Shown: positions 32,616 through 43,822 of the stretch, piece by piece
How positions within the stretch are numbered: position 1 is the first letter of the stretch
Layout of the letters: each line of letters begins with the position of its first letter
Origin: Phaeotremella fagi
Lineage: Eukaryota > Basidiomycota > Tremellomycetes > Tremellales > Phaeotremellaceae
Reading direction: 5' to 3'
DNA length: 64,000 nucleotides
NCBI GenBank assembly: GCA_001599715.1
Contig: BCHU01000017.1
Span: 211,260-275,259, forward strand
Notes under the pieces: generated by a model
Told to the model about the DNA's origin: nothing
Seen by the model: the letters and a program-made list of their open reading frames with translations, nothing else
Databases searched by the model: none
Program-made: the position numbers and the translations under genes

Positions 32616-33518
32616 CTACCACGAATAACGAGTAACAACACACTCTCCATTGTTAAACCTTTCACGAGGATCTTTCCATTGTATAGACCATATTTCATTG
32701 TACTCTCCCTTGACAAATGTAGAGAGATCGGTATCTGGATCGGCAACCCAGCCCCAGTCTTCAAATGGAGGGGGAAAGGAAATAGGTTTAGGTATAGGTA
32801 GACCTATCGTCTCTTCGTTCGTAGAGTTTTGAAGTATAAACTCGGGTTGATCGGGGTTCGTGTATGGTCTCATAATAGCTTGACCTTTAAAGCAGAAGCC
32901 TGTTCCACAACTGTCAGCTTCATCATCAGTAAGCAAATAACAAGAGGCAACACTGGTCTCTTGTTGGCTGAAATCGGTGGCCGGGTGTTCTTCATAGAAG
33001 CTATTGAGCCCACAATTTGTACCATTCTCATCTTTTAATATGATATCTCTAGCTTCCAAGGTAATCCCAGAACCGATTTGGGTGTTTCTCGTCAAATCTG
33101 TCGGACAATACCCATTTCTGCTCAGGGTAAAGAAATGTTTATCTTCGAGCGATCTTAAGATCTCTTTTGATCCATCATCAGGTATTCCGACCGGTAAGAA
33201 CTTTGGGTAATAGAATTCCCTAAACTGTGCTGGGTGTTGTGTTCTGACGTGGAGATACTGAAGTTTACCGAAGGCTGAGATTTTCTTGTATCTGTGACGA
33301 CTGATGTTGGATAGGTATTCTGATACGTTGATGATTTTTGACATTGCTTTTGCAGAGCTGAGAAGTGAAACTATGTAGACTGGTGGGGTTTCGAAGAGAA
33401 ACTTGCATGCTTGTGGAACCATAGAAGACTCTTGAATGTTTAGAAGACAACGTCCAAGTGAAATAAGTACTCGTACAAAGGAAGAAATGCCATCGAATGC
33501 CAATTGAAATTGTGCCAC
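32616..33518 (-). CDS. Unknown protein, 5' end unresolved
   Basis: Open frame of about 300 codons on the minus strand ending RERFNNGECVVTRYSW. No ATG opens it: the frame runs back past 33518 (a GTG codon) to a TAA with no in-frame ATG, and the first in-frame ATG is at 33422 (MVPQACKFLFETPPVY). Its beginning (LGRCLLNIQESSMVPQACKF) faintly resembles the F-box-like N-terminus of the paralogues elsewhere in the window. It has no membrane segment. It may have an unrecognised 5' exon, or may have lost its start. Divergent from SEC10. Confidence 0.5.
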   Translation of the reverse strand: MAQFQLAFDGISSFVRVLISLGRCLLNIQESSMVPQACKFLFETPPVYIVSLLSSAKAMSKIINVSEYLSNISRHRYKKISAFGKLQYLHVRTQHPAQFREFYYPKFLPVGIPDDGSKEILRSLEDKHFFTLSRNGYCPTDLTRNTQIGSGITLEARDIILKDENGTNCGLNSFYEEHPATDFSQQETSVASCYLLTDDEADSCGTGFCFKGQAIMRPYTNPDQPEFILQNSTNEETIGLPIPKPISFPPPFEDWGWVADPDTDLSTFVKGEYNEIWSIQWKDPRERFNNGECVVTRYSW

Positions 33519-33647
33519 ATAAACAAACGGATATTGGAGGATAACCGTGTAGACTAAGTCACCTTACTCACCACCACACCACATTCAATGGTCATCTCAT
33601 ACTAATACTTGTACTTTCATCTACATAAATTGATATCATACATCACA

Positions 33648-36600
33648 ATGTCAGCTCCAAATACACCTCCAAGGCGGCCAGAAAGGAAGAGAGATACTGC
33701 AAATTCAAGAGACTTTAGACCCAAAGATCCATCGATAGAGAAAGCTTTACAGTTGTCAACTTTCGAGGTATGTTTCCGTCGTCAGATTCACAAACTAGGT
33801 CCAAAGATTAATAATGATATTTTTATCATAGAATGCTTATTCTACAGAGGATTTCATTGGTACTCTTTCAGAAAAATTGATCGTTGAGTCCAAAGCAGAT
33901 CCCGGACGTAAGTGTTATGCCTTGTCGACAGTTCGGGCTTTAATCACCCCCTTAGCGTTTAACCCAACGCCATTCCTGCAGACTTTCTCACCTGCTTTGG
34001 ACTCATTGTTAGCTCTTAGACAACAAGTAGCTGAAAGGACCAAGAAGATGGAGACGGATGTTCGACGAGCTGAGAGAGAATACGGAAGACGGTTACGTGA
34101 ATTAGATGGAGGTTTTGAGGTAACACCCTAATATTTGTTGTGAGGAAAGTGCTTAACATAAAATGCAGGCCATTGGAAGCTCTTTCTCAACTCTTGAGAG
34201 TAAGATCTCTGATGTTGGAAGGACAGCTGTAAGAATAGGTATGTCATAAACCTGCCGCAGATTGAATCATCATTGACGTTTCTAGGTGAACAACTTGAAT
34301 CTCTTCACTTGACGCGATCAACGGCGCAATCGACTTCTCTACTCTTATCATATTACTTATCCCTAGCTCATCAATCATCCATAACTCCGGATCCCAGTAA
34401 TCCACAATCGGCATCGACCACTCCACTGGAATCACTATTTGCAACAAGAACATCGCGCGAGGGACGAGCACGACTCGCTATCATTCTCAGAAGACTTATG
34501 GCGGTTGCGAAAGATGTCGCCGATAATGCTAGTGCAGCGGCAGCTGAAGCTGAAGCCATGTCAACGCCTAAAGAAGCTACTCCAAAACTGGGCAACGGTG
34601 ATTCAGCTGAACCAGGAAGCCTGGATGGTGTTGTTAGTGTGAAGGTTGTTGGCAAACGTCGAAAGGAGAAAGAAAAAGCTGAGAGAGTGAGAGATGAGAT
34701 TGAGAGATATTGTGAAAGGTTCGAGAAGGAGGTTTTGAGATTGTTTGATCGAAGTTATAGAAAAGGTGACCCAAGGATGATGGCGGTAGGTGTCTCATTT
34801 CTAACCACAGGACGGTATTAACCTACATTCATAGCATTGCGCAAAGACTCTACTTGACTTTAACGGCGGTACATCATGTGTTCAGATCTACGTTAATCAA
34901 CATGACTTCTTCATATCCAAGGATCGTTTGATTGAAGAAGCTCAGAAACAAGAGTCACCGGTTGTTGGCGATGAAGGAAAGAAGGTTGACCTGTGAGCTA
35001 TACCGTTCAATACTTGACGCACAGCTGACCCGTTGTAGATGGCAAACTATTGGGGATCCCGATTCTCCACCACCAACTGCTGAACCAGGAATGGATGCCT
35101 TGTTCAAAGAGATTCGCCTAGTTGTTAGTCAAGAAGCTCAAATCATCAAAGCTGTCTTCCCAAATCCTTCTGTCGTGATGCAGGTGTTCTTGCAGCGTGT
35201 TTTTGCTCAAGTCGTGAGTAAAATTTGAGACATTTTAACTGATCATCTAGATACAACAACATTTTGAACAACTTCTTTCCAGAGCTGCAACAATATCAAC
35301 TCTAGCGGTTCTGCGGATCCTGAACCTGTTACATTCTGCTTGTTCAAGTCTGGTCGAAGATCTTAAAGCCTACGAATCGATTTTAGGTACATCCGGTGCA
35401 TCTTCATCCAAAGGTGCTGCCGGTGCAGGACCTTTGGCAGGGATGCTTGATCACGCTATGGAAGAGATCTTCGTTCCATGGTTGGAGGGAAGCAGATATC
35501 TTGAGAGTGAGAGTAAGAATCTTGTGGAATTGTTTGCTGGTTTGTTGAGTAGATTTACGAGATACCATGTGAGTGTTCTGTAACATTTGATCTTCCTATT
35601 TACTGATTTTGTTTAGGAAACCGTACTCAAAGCCAAACCAAATTCGTTACTCGACAGAGTTGTCCACCAAATCTCATCAACGAGTACAGCTGCAACGTCC
35701 ACAAGTACGGCATCTGCTGCAGCAGCAGCTATCTCGAAATATGCGAATGTCTTCACCTCATCCGCTGCTTCGGCTTCAAAGGCTCTGTCTTCCTCCACCA
35801 TTACGTCTCCTACATCTTCGCAACCCAAAACCCTTCACCCAAACAATCCAGCTCTGCATAGGTTAGGTGAACCACCGCGATCAGGAGCTGCGACTCCTAT
35901 CAATCGCCCTGGAATGGCGAGACAGGAATCAACAATGGGTGGAGTCAATCGAGGACTCGATGAGAAAGTTTGGTCGGCTGATGGAGTCCTTACTGTCGAC
36001 ATGGCTGAGAGAATGTTGAGATGGCACGCAGAAGCTGTGGGTAGAGTCTTGGAGCTCAGTCAAAGTGGTGATGTGTAGGTCGTCCTCAACTATTCTGTTA
36101 CTGACTTTAGTGCCAAAAATGCCTCTGCACTAAGTAGAGTTCTCGCGGAAGCTGTCGGTCGAACCTTCATAGAAACAGCTTTAGATTCGTAAGCCACCAT
36201 TCAGAATTTTTTCCTGATTTTCCAGCGCCCTCGCCAAACTTGAACAGCATGACAGTAAACTCGAGCCTGATTTGACACCGTTAACGGTGCTCAAACCCGC
36301 TGATCTCATTTGTCATCTCTGGCAGAAATACACGTCAACTGCCTTGGTACCGTTAGCAAGCTCTACGCCGGCGGTGAGACGTGAAATGACAACATCGAAT
36401 ACGCACAATGTCGTCAGAATGGAAGGAAAAGTCAATTTTGTAATTCAAAAAGCTTTAGATTGTGAGTAGAACATAATTAGAGTTTGACTAACCCTTAGCA
36501 ATCATTGCATGGTTAACTTTCTTACTCAAGAAACAGAAAAATAACGATTTCAAACCAAAGAACGACGATCTCTCTTTTGCTCGAAATATCACTGAACCTT

Positions 36601-37321
36601 GTCAGCTGAGTTGCGAGTTTTTGGAGACTGTCCGCGATCAAGCCAATGAGGGTATCAGTGGTAAAAACAGTGAAGTGTTTTTGACGGAGGTCGGAGTGGC
36701 TTTCCACAGTTTGTTGTTGGATCATTTCAAGAAATTCCCCGTCAGTCCGACGGGTGGATTGATGTTGACTAAGTGGGTACTGTCGCGTGGGCTCACACTG
36801 ATTTTTCTAGGGATCTTGCCACCTACCAAGAGACAATGTCAACTTACCACCTTCCAGCCATCAACGATCGTTTCGACATGTTACGTCAATTAGGCAATTC
36901 ATTCATCGTCCAACCTAACGTTTTGAAATCCTACATGACAGAATCTCATCTAGGTCGAATAGACGGTAGACTCCTTAGACCATATTTGGCTCAACGAAGT
37001 GATTATTCACAATTCTCCAGAAGTCTTAATTTCGATGACGATGATCACACGGTTCCTGAAGTTACTGCAACAAATAGACACGGCTCGAGTATCGGATCAA
37101 CACTTTTCCGTACTTCCAACGCTGGTAATCGATTGAGTATGATGTCGGGGGTTGCTGGTGCTGGAATGGGTAAGTTACGGGAGATGTTGAAAGAACTCGA
37201 TACGGAGGAACCGAGATCGACGGTTAATCGGGGTAGTGGAAGTGGTAGTGTGAATGGATCTATTGGGGGTGGATTCGCGAGAGGTCCTCCGGTGATGTAT
37301 ATGGGGATGGGGATGCACTGA
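33648..37321 (+). CDS. SEC10: Exocyst subunit Sec10 (EXOC5)
   Basis: Component of the exocyst tether for secretory vesicles at the plasma membrane. Start MSAPNTPPRRPERKRD at 33648 (context CACAATG). Characteristic segments: LRQQVAERTKKMETDVRRAE then LESKISDVGRTAVRIGEQLE (coiled coil); LLLSYYLSLAHQSS; VFLQRVFAQV-IQQHFEQLL; TISTLAVLRILNLLHSA; WSADGVLTVDMAERMLRWHAEA; and LRQLGNSFIVQPNVLKSYMT near the C-terminus. The last 80 residues are Gly/Ser-rich and end YMGMGMH. About ten short introns. Length near 1,000 residues; human Sec10 is 708, so the fungal protein carries Ser/Ala-rich insertions, for example at 34550-34640 and 35690-35880. Confidence 0.85.
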
Positions 37322-37493
37322 GCGGAGTTGTTGTTTAGTGGTTGGATAGCGTGGTTGGAGTGTTTTTCGTGTTGTTGAGGTTGTATCTTTTGGATTACGA
37401 TTATGTATAAATTGTCACGGGCAGACGATATCGAGTGGAGTTAAGATGCTTTGTTCTCAAATCAGATGCATCCTTTAAAGTACATAAAAACAT

Positions 37494-39901
37494 CTAACCT
37501 CTAAAAGCATACTTCGGTAACCCCTTGATACCGACATGATATTTGAAAAGATGACCTCCATCATCATTAGCTTTCTTAGTGGATGAACGATCAGAAGCAC
37601 TAGCAATGTAGAGAGTATCATAATTCTTCCCTCCCCAGGCGGTGCAAGCCATGTTCTTAGCCGTGAATCTAATATCTTTGACATGTTTACCATGTTGGTC
37701 GTAACACATGACACAGTATGAACCCCACATTGCGATCCACAAATTTCCTTCGACACTATCGAAGAATTGTCAACATGGTATAGAATGAGATGGACGGGCT
37801 AGCGACTTACTCGCAAACCATGCCATCGGGTTCACCACCTAAAGCCCTTCTGTCAACGAATAAACGTTTATTACTGATGTTTCCTGTTGGGATATCGAAA
37901 TCATATGCGAAAATGAGTCCAGCAGCGGAGTCATTGAGATACACTGTGAACGGATCAGATATTATACGTAGCATAGTAGTGTTTTAACTCACTGATCTTG
38001 TTATCTGGACTCCAAGCTAAACCGTTCCCACATATCAAACCGTTCTCCATCAGATGAAGAGAACCATCTGGATCGTATCTCCACAACCTCCCAATCGGTT
38101 GATAGCTATCAGGAACTTTCCCTGCCCCCATAGCCAGAGCTTTTCGATCGATCTCCGCAAGCCAGAATCTCCCTTGACAATCTACACCTCCATCATTGAA
38201 TCTCAGAATATCTCTTTGATCGGTCGGAATGATTTCTTTCAAGATTTCTAGTTCACCAGTGGTTTCGTCCATAAAAGCTACACCTTGGAAATAGGCGCAG
38301 ATGTATCCTGGCTTGTTCTCTCGGAAACAGGCTACGGTGACTGAATCTGATAATTTGTGGATTGTTGGTTCGCCCTCTGCATCACCAGTCTCTGGGTTTA
38401 GTTTGAGGATGTGGAGCTCGGCTGGTTCTTGTAGACAATCGACGTAGTGTAAGGTCGAGTCTGATTCTCTGTACAGAGGTGCTTCTCCAAGTACCATGGG
38501 AGCGTTTAATGTGACCCATGGTCCACCACCTTGAATCTGTTCGACGCCCACTTCACAACCTGTGGGGTAAAGATCCTAACCGAAAATTAGCGTTCGTAAC
38601 TGGTTGAAACTTCAATAGCACTCACGACGATCTTTACATCAGCAGGATGTTTACCGAAATAGGAAGCCACTTCCGCACACATATCTCTAATGAGAATCCT
38701 TGCCATGTCGAGAACACCATCCATAGCCTGGACAGCGTGAGGGACACCAGGATAGGTAACCACTTTAACGTCTTTACCGAAAGAACGTAATTTTTCACCA
38801 TAAGCTTCACCCTCACTTCGAAGTAGGTCAAGCTCAGCCAAGGCTATGTAGACCTTGCTAACGTGTTTCTCGAAGTTGACGTCAGGAGCCAAGTAAGGAG
38901 AGGAAACCCAATTGGACCAATCCTCCTTGTTTGGGAGGTATTGGTTACGATCTGTTTGTCAGAACTGGATTTCATAATTGACCTACACCACAACATCTTG
39001 GCATCGGGAAGTCCTGGACAGTATCTGTTCACATCCCATGATTTGTATGAAGAAGGTTCTGCGGTATTATCACACACTGGAACACTGACCACAACCTTAT
39101 CCTTCAGTGTCACTCTAACATTAATAACTCACAAAGTCAATTTTCAAATTCTCAAGACCAGCTTTTTGCGCAACCATGAAAGCCAAATTTCCACCAGAAC
39201 TAGATCCGCCAATACCGATTCGTCCAACATCAGCTCCAAGTTCAGCAGCTCCGTTCTCCAATACCCATTTGAAAGCTATATCGTTAGTCAAAGTCATCAA
39301 ATCTCGGTACTCACCATTCCAAGAATCATCACTTCCAATAGGGAATTGATATTCTGGTGCGAGTCTGTAATCGACAGTCACTACTATACAGCTAGCTGCA
39401 TTACAGACTCTGGTGCAGAATGCGTTCTCGGCGGAAATGCCACCAAGAACCATCCCTCCACCATGGTACCAAATGAATATTGGGAGAGGGGCTTTGGAAG
39501 TGGTAAAGGGGAAGAAAACACGGATGGAAAATCCTCCAATATCAATACTGCACACTGTCAGCTACTGAGTAACCCTATAGATAATCTACTTACTCTCGTG
39601 TTTCAGCTACTGGTAATGGAGCTTCGAGATCACAAGACAAAATGAGCGAGAATTCTGGTGAAAGTGGGGGAACGACTTACGAGCTCCACCTGGAACAGCG
39701 GGTTTGCTTCTAAAAGCTGGATCCCATTCTAGTTCTTGTACCATTGGTGCATCAGCCATATTTTCATTATAAAAATCCTAAGAGAGAGTTAGTGGTGTCA
39801 TTTCCTTCTGCGGGGGGGAGATTTACAGCATATTGTTTGTCAAGTCTTGAAAGGACTGAGGGATGGATTGGGTTTCGGGGTGTATGAACTGCTGTTGGCA
39901 T
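37494..39901 (-). CDS. Predicted fusion: HSL-family alpha/beta-hydrolase plus SMP-30/gluconolactonase
   Basis: Start MPTAVHTPRNPIHPSVLSRL at 39901. The N-terminal half has the hormone-sensitive-lipase marks WYHGGGMVLGG (oxyanion hole), GGSSSGGNLA (nucleophile Ser), ELDLLRSEGEAY (acid) and GVPHAVQAMD (His). The C-terminal half is SMP-30-like: VLGEAPLY (metal Glu), RFNDGGVD, NGLAWSPDNKIMYLND (metal Asn and Asp), and ends GLPKYAFRG at 37494. Between them a 50-nt intron (38625 to 38576, GTGAGT...TTAG) joins KIV in frame to DLYPTGCEVGVEQ. The lactonase half has no ATG of its own before the conserved core, and the two frames are only about 35 bp apart. The hydrolase would act on an ester/amide, the SMP-30 domain on a lactone; the substrate is unknown. 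Divergent from the permease. Confidence 0.8.
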
Positions 39902-40358
39902 TTCAAAATGGACAATTGTTTTGTGAGGCAGATGGTGATGTTGATCAATGATATTTACAGCCGTATGAGATGATTGAGTAAAGTGTAAATAGGTATCTCT
40001 GTGAGATAAGTGGAAGCTTTTGTCATGTCATTCAACCGGCTTCCTTATCGCAGAGTGGGTAAGGTGGTTCAAGCAAATCAGTTCGGCAACTTGCCTCAAA
40101 GTATTTTGCCAGAATTCAGCCCGTCCCGGCTTTCCATAGTTCCCTAGTATGGTGGACCGCCCGAACGATAAGGGTTTCGATTGCAGGCATTTTTCGGCAA
40201 ATCTGCTTAAGCCAAGGACGATAAGCTGTTGATTACTTATCGTCTTACATCCCATGACTGATACGATCATCACCAGAAAGCATCTATAAAGAGTGGGGAA
40301 AGGAGATCGTCCTTATCCCAACTTCCCCCATTACCTTTATCAATTGTAGTCGAGTAAA
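39902..40358. promoter_or_regulatory. Bidirectional promoter with five GATAAG sites
   Basis: GATAAG at 40005-40010, 40167-40172 and 40221-40226 on plus, and CTTATC at 40044-40049 and 40237-40242. The last two form a perfect inverted repeat, GACGATAAG (40218-40226) and CTTATCGTC (40237-40245), with a 10-bp spacer. GATA factors (AreA/Gat1 type) control nitrogen-source genes in fungi. The region drives the hydrolase fusion leftward and the permease rightward. Confidence 0.65.
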
Positions 40359-42367
40359 ATGTCACCTCCTCCAGGTCTCACTTTCGCCCAAAAGGTCAAA
40401 TTCGCTTTCTCTTCACCATCTAATTTCAATCAAGCTATCACACTTGATTCAGCTGCTTCGATCTTCATCAACGAAGATCTTGTACCATCTCCACCAAGTA
40501 AATGGACTTGGAATACTTTATCGTTCTTGTTCTAGTAAGTTGTTTCTCTCGTCTTTCCATAGTCTACGTCTAATTTCCAATTTTTTTAGTTGGTGGTCTG
40601 AGAGTTGGAACGTATCTACTTGGTCTATCGGAGCCAGTTTGATCGCTTTAGGAGTGAGTCCTTAAGGTGTACAGTGATATGTCTAGTTAACACTCTGCTT
40701 CAGTTATCAGTTGGTGACGCTCTTCTCGTTGTTCTCTTCGCAAATATTCGTCAGTTTCTTCCGAATCCCCTCTAGAGAGAAATACAGTCGCTAAATTGTT
40801 CCCAGTATCTGCCGCTGTAATCGTTCTCAATGGTGTTGCAGCCTCGAAATATCATGTCGGGTATCCTGTTCTTGCTCGTGCAACATTCGGAACATGGGGT
40901 CATTATTTTTTTGTCACTATTAGAGCCATCTTGGGAATCATTTGGGTAAGTCTCCTATCTAGTGCCAGACTAATCTCAAGGGTGGTGTACAACTATACTT
41001 TGAGGGTCAATTCATCTCGATCATGCTCAGATGTATCTTCTCTGGATGGACTAGTGTTCCCAACAACATCCCAGCCGATCAAGGAATCTCTACCCAAGTT
41101 CTCGTTGGGTTTTTGCTTGCTTTCCTCGCTACAATTCCTTTCATGTTTATTCATACCACCAAGATCCGTCACTGTGAGTGAATAATGAATAACAGGTATC
41201 TGATTGAATAGTGTTCACAATCAAGTCATTCATTCTACCCGTTTGTGGATTAGGGCTGGTCATATGGGCTACCACAAGCAACGGCGGAGTTTCAGCGGGA
41301 GCTCTCTCAACACCTGTCTCCTCTTCTTCCACATCAGTATTCGCATTTGCTGTCCTCGCACAATTCAATTCTGTAATGGGATCAAACTCTGCACTTTTGG
41401 TCACTGTCCCAGATTTGGCTAGATACAGCAAAAAACCAAGAGATCAGGTTTGGGGTCAATTGATTGGTCTACCTGTCGGGCAAATCCTTTGCGCTGCTTT
41501 CGGTATCATTACCACCGTAAGTCTTTCTAAAAGAGTCATCACTGACGCCAGTCTGCGGTCTTGAACATGTGGGGCATCGCTTATTGGAACCCATACGACC
41601 TTCTTAATGGTATTCTTGACGAGACCTACAGTCCCAAGAGTAGAGCTGGTGTATTTTTCGCAGCACTCTGTTTCGCTTTCGCAACGCTAGGAACGTCAGT
41701 TGCTTGTAACATCATTCGTAAGTACTTACAAAGGAGTGATCTGACGATTAAAGCATTCGCCGCCGATGTCACTTGTCTTTTGCCCAAGTATATCAATATT
41801 ATCAGAGGACAGTTCTTGTGTCTCATCATCGCTTTCGCAATTACCCCATGGCACATTCTCACCTCCGCACCGTCTTTCCTCAACTTCCTCGGAGGATATT
41901 CCATCTTCCAAGGGTCTGTGGTTGCGATAATGATCGTCGACTATTTCATCATTCGACGTGGGAACTTAGATATTCCAGCAATGTACACGACCTCTTCATC
42001 CGGTAAATACTACTACACAGCTGGCGTAAATTGGCGAGCAATCTTTGCTTTCATTGTCGGATTCGTCGTCCCCCTTCCAGGTTTCATCGGATCCTTCGGT
42101 ACCACAACAGTTTCGACCGCCGCTTCAAACATGTTCGCCCTTGGTTGGTTGTTATCATTCGTGATTGGAGGCTTAGGTTATTGGATCGCTTGTCTCATAT
42201 TCAAAGTACCAGGTCACGAGGATGCAAAGCGACCATTTGGTGACATGGCAAATGACGATTGGGTGTTACCGGATGGGGAAGGTAAAGAGAATGAAAATAG
42301 TTTCAGACATACTGAGGCTGAGGACGAGAAGTTGGCTTCAGCAGTCACAGGTGTGCACAGTGTCTGA
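40359..42367 (+). CDS. NCS1-family nucleobase/allantoin-type permease
   Basis: Plasma-membrane cation symporter, about 570 residues, about 12 predicted helices. Start MSPPPGLTFAQKVKFAF at 40359. Family marks: NEDLVPSPPSKWTWNTLSF, YWWSESWNVSTWSIGASL (helix 1), KYHVGYPVLARATFGTWGHY, SNSALLVTVPDLARYSKKP (helix 6-7), FFAALCFAFATLGTSVACN, TPWHILTSAPSFLNFLGGYS and VDYFIIRRGNLDIPAMYT. Tail is acidic. The plan fits the Fur/Dal4 group (uracil, allantoin, hydantoin and related); the exact substrate cannot be told. Five short introns. GATA sites upstream fit nitrogen control. Confidence 0.88.
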
Positions 42368-42715
42368 GTTTAGTTGGAGGATGAATTAGTTGTTAGATTT
42401 ATCATTGAGCTGAAGAATTTCGTTGTGCTTTTGTTCTGGTTCGTTCGTAATATGTAGACCTTGTTGGAGTTCATATATGCGTCGATGTGAATTCACTAAA
42501 TTTCCACAGTCATATACTGTACTTGTACAATTATACTGTATGTTCCTTTACAACTTAACTGCGTGTCAGAGCGAGTCATATTTTTCAGTGTAAGCGCATA
42601 GTATCGAACCTCAATGTATTTTAGGCGATGAAGATCGTTTGTAGCAAAAGTGAGTAACCATCAAATATGTGCATGTATTGAGAATCTGTCCTATTTTTAC
42701 TTATGAACTAAATTG
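42368..42715. other. Convergent gap between permease and RidA gene
   Basis: 3' flanks of the permease (+) and RidA gene (-). No gene and no notable repeat seen. Confidence 0.5.
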
Positions 42716-43315
42716 CTATCCATCATAAGCAACGAATTCGATTTCAACATCAGTTCCTCCAGCAGGTAATTCCGCTACCCCAACACAAGTCCTAGCAGGT
42801 TTTGGAGAAGGCATCATCTCTTTCCAAATCTGCAATCCAAAAACGACGTTAGTCCGAACAAAAATAGGATCCAATAAATCATGGTACCGACCTCGTTGAC
42901 CGAATTGAAATCTCTTGAAAGGTTCGAAAGATAGATATTAGCTTTGACGACGTTCTTTAAAGTCATTCCGGAGGCTATCAGGACTTTCTCGAGATTCTGT
43001 GTAAGTTTTAGTGTGTGTCCGGATACTTCAGAAGATTGTCATAAGTACCTCGATCACTTGTCGCGTACGATCTTGAACCTACAACCCGGGGTTTAGTCAA
43101 GTACAACAGAAACTTTTTTCTTGACTTACAGTCCCCTCAATCATATTCCCCTCCTTGGCCATACCAACTGAACCACTGGTGTAAACATAATCACCAGCTC
43201 GAACAGCTTGAGTGTAATAATTGCACCTATCAATAAAACCCTCTTTTTCACGTTCACTCACAATATTTTCCAAGGGAGCAGGTGCTTCTGTGGTGAGTAC
43301 GTGTTCAGCTGGCAT
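42716..43315 (-). CDS. RidA (YjgF/YER057c/UK114) family deaminase
   Basis: Start MPAEHVLTTEAPAPLENI at 43315, end TDVEIEFVAYDG at 42716. The core fold is recognisable: TQAVRAGDYVYTSGSVGM, QDRTRQVIENLEKVLIASGM, VVKANIYLSNLSRDFNSVNE and PARTCVGVAELPAGG, with the conserved Arg (PAR-T) that binds the imine/enamine carboxylate. RidA proteins hydrolyse reactive enamine/imine intermediates such as 2-aminoacrylate; some relatives (RutC) serve pyrimidine breakdown. Three short introns. The N-terminal extension of about 25 residues is not a clear mitochondrial presequence. Neighbours suggest a role in nitrogen-compound breakdown. Confidence 0.88.
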
Positions 43316-43822
43316 TTTTCAATGAATAGGGGAAGCAATTCAACACAAGATGTGCAATTAGTTTCTGTGCTTTGTGAAAAGGTATGTCCTCGTAGGACCG
43401 GCTAAACACCAAATGCATAAGAAGTTGGGCAAAATACTCGGCAAGCTTGAAATGTACCGTGGATCGACGGTATCTCGCGGTTGTTATCTTGTGTGGCCAT
43501 CCCCACCTTATGGCCAGAGTTGATAAGTAACCAGGGAATGTGGCTTTGAGATCGCTGTTTCTGATAGGATCTTGCTTTTCAGGCAAACAAATTTGATAAA
43601 TCTACCCGGCGCGAATGAGTCCGTTGAGATAGCCTGGCTGTCTTCATGTCATTGATCACATCACCTGGGCACGATGACAAGAATTGCAGTGTGCCATTGC
43701 ACTCTACGCAGGCACTTGGTTAATCATATTGGGTCAAATTACAGTATCATCTGACGTCGTGTTCTTTGGTAGATACGCAGAGTAATACATGAATTTATCT
43801 ACATTTACATGCCCCATGACAT
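43316..43822. promoter_or_regulatory. RidA promoter region
   Basis: Upstream of the RidA gene and downstream of the transcription-factor gene, both minus strand. One GATAAG is at 43522-43527. No gene seen. Confidence 0.45.

Noticed and set aside
32430..32801. 123-codon open frame on plus
   Set aside because: Low-complexity AT-rich start and overlap with the longer minus-strand gene.
38587..38892. Hydrolase and SMP-30 as two separate genes
   Set aside because: The lactonase frame lacks a start codon and a clean 50-nt intron joins both in frame.
40130..40215. tRNA-like T-loop text (GGTTTCGATTGC)
   Set aside because: No acceptor or D-arm can be paired with it; GATA sites explain part of the region.
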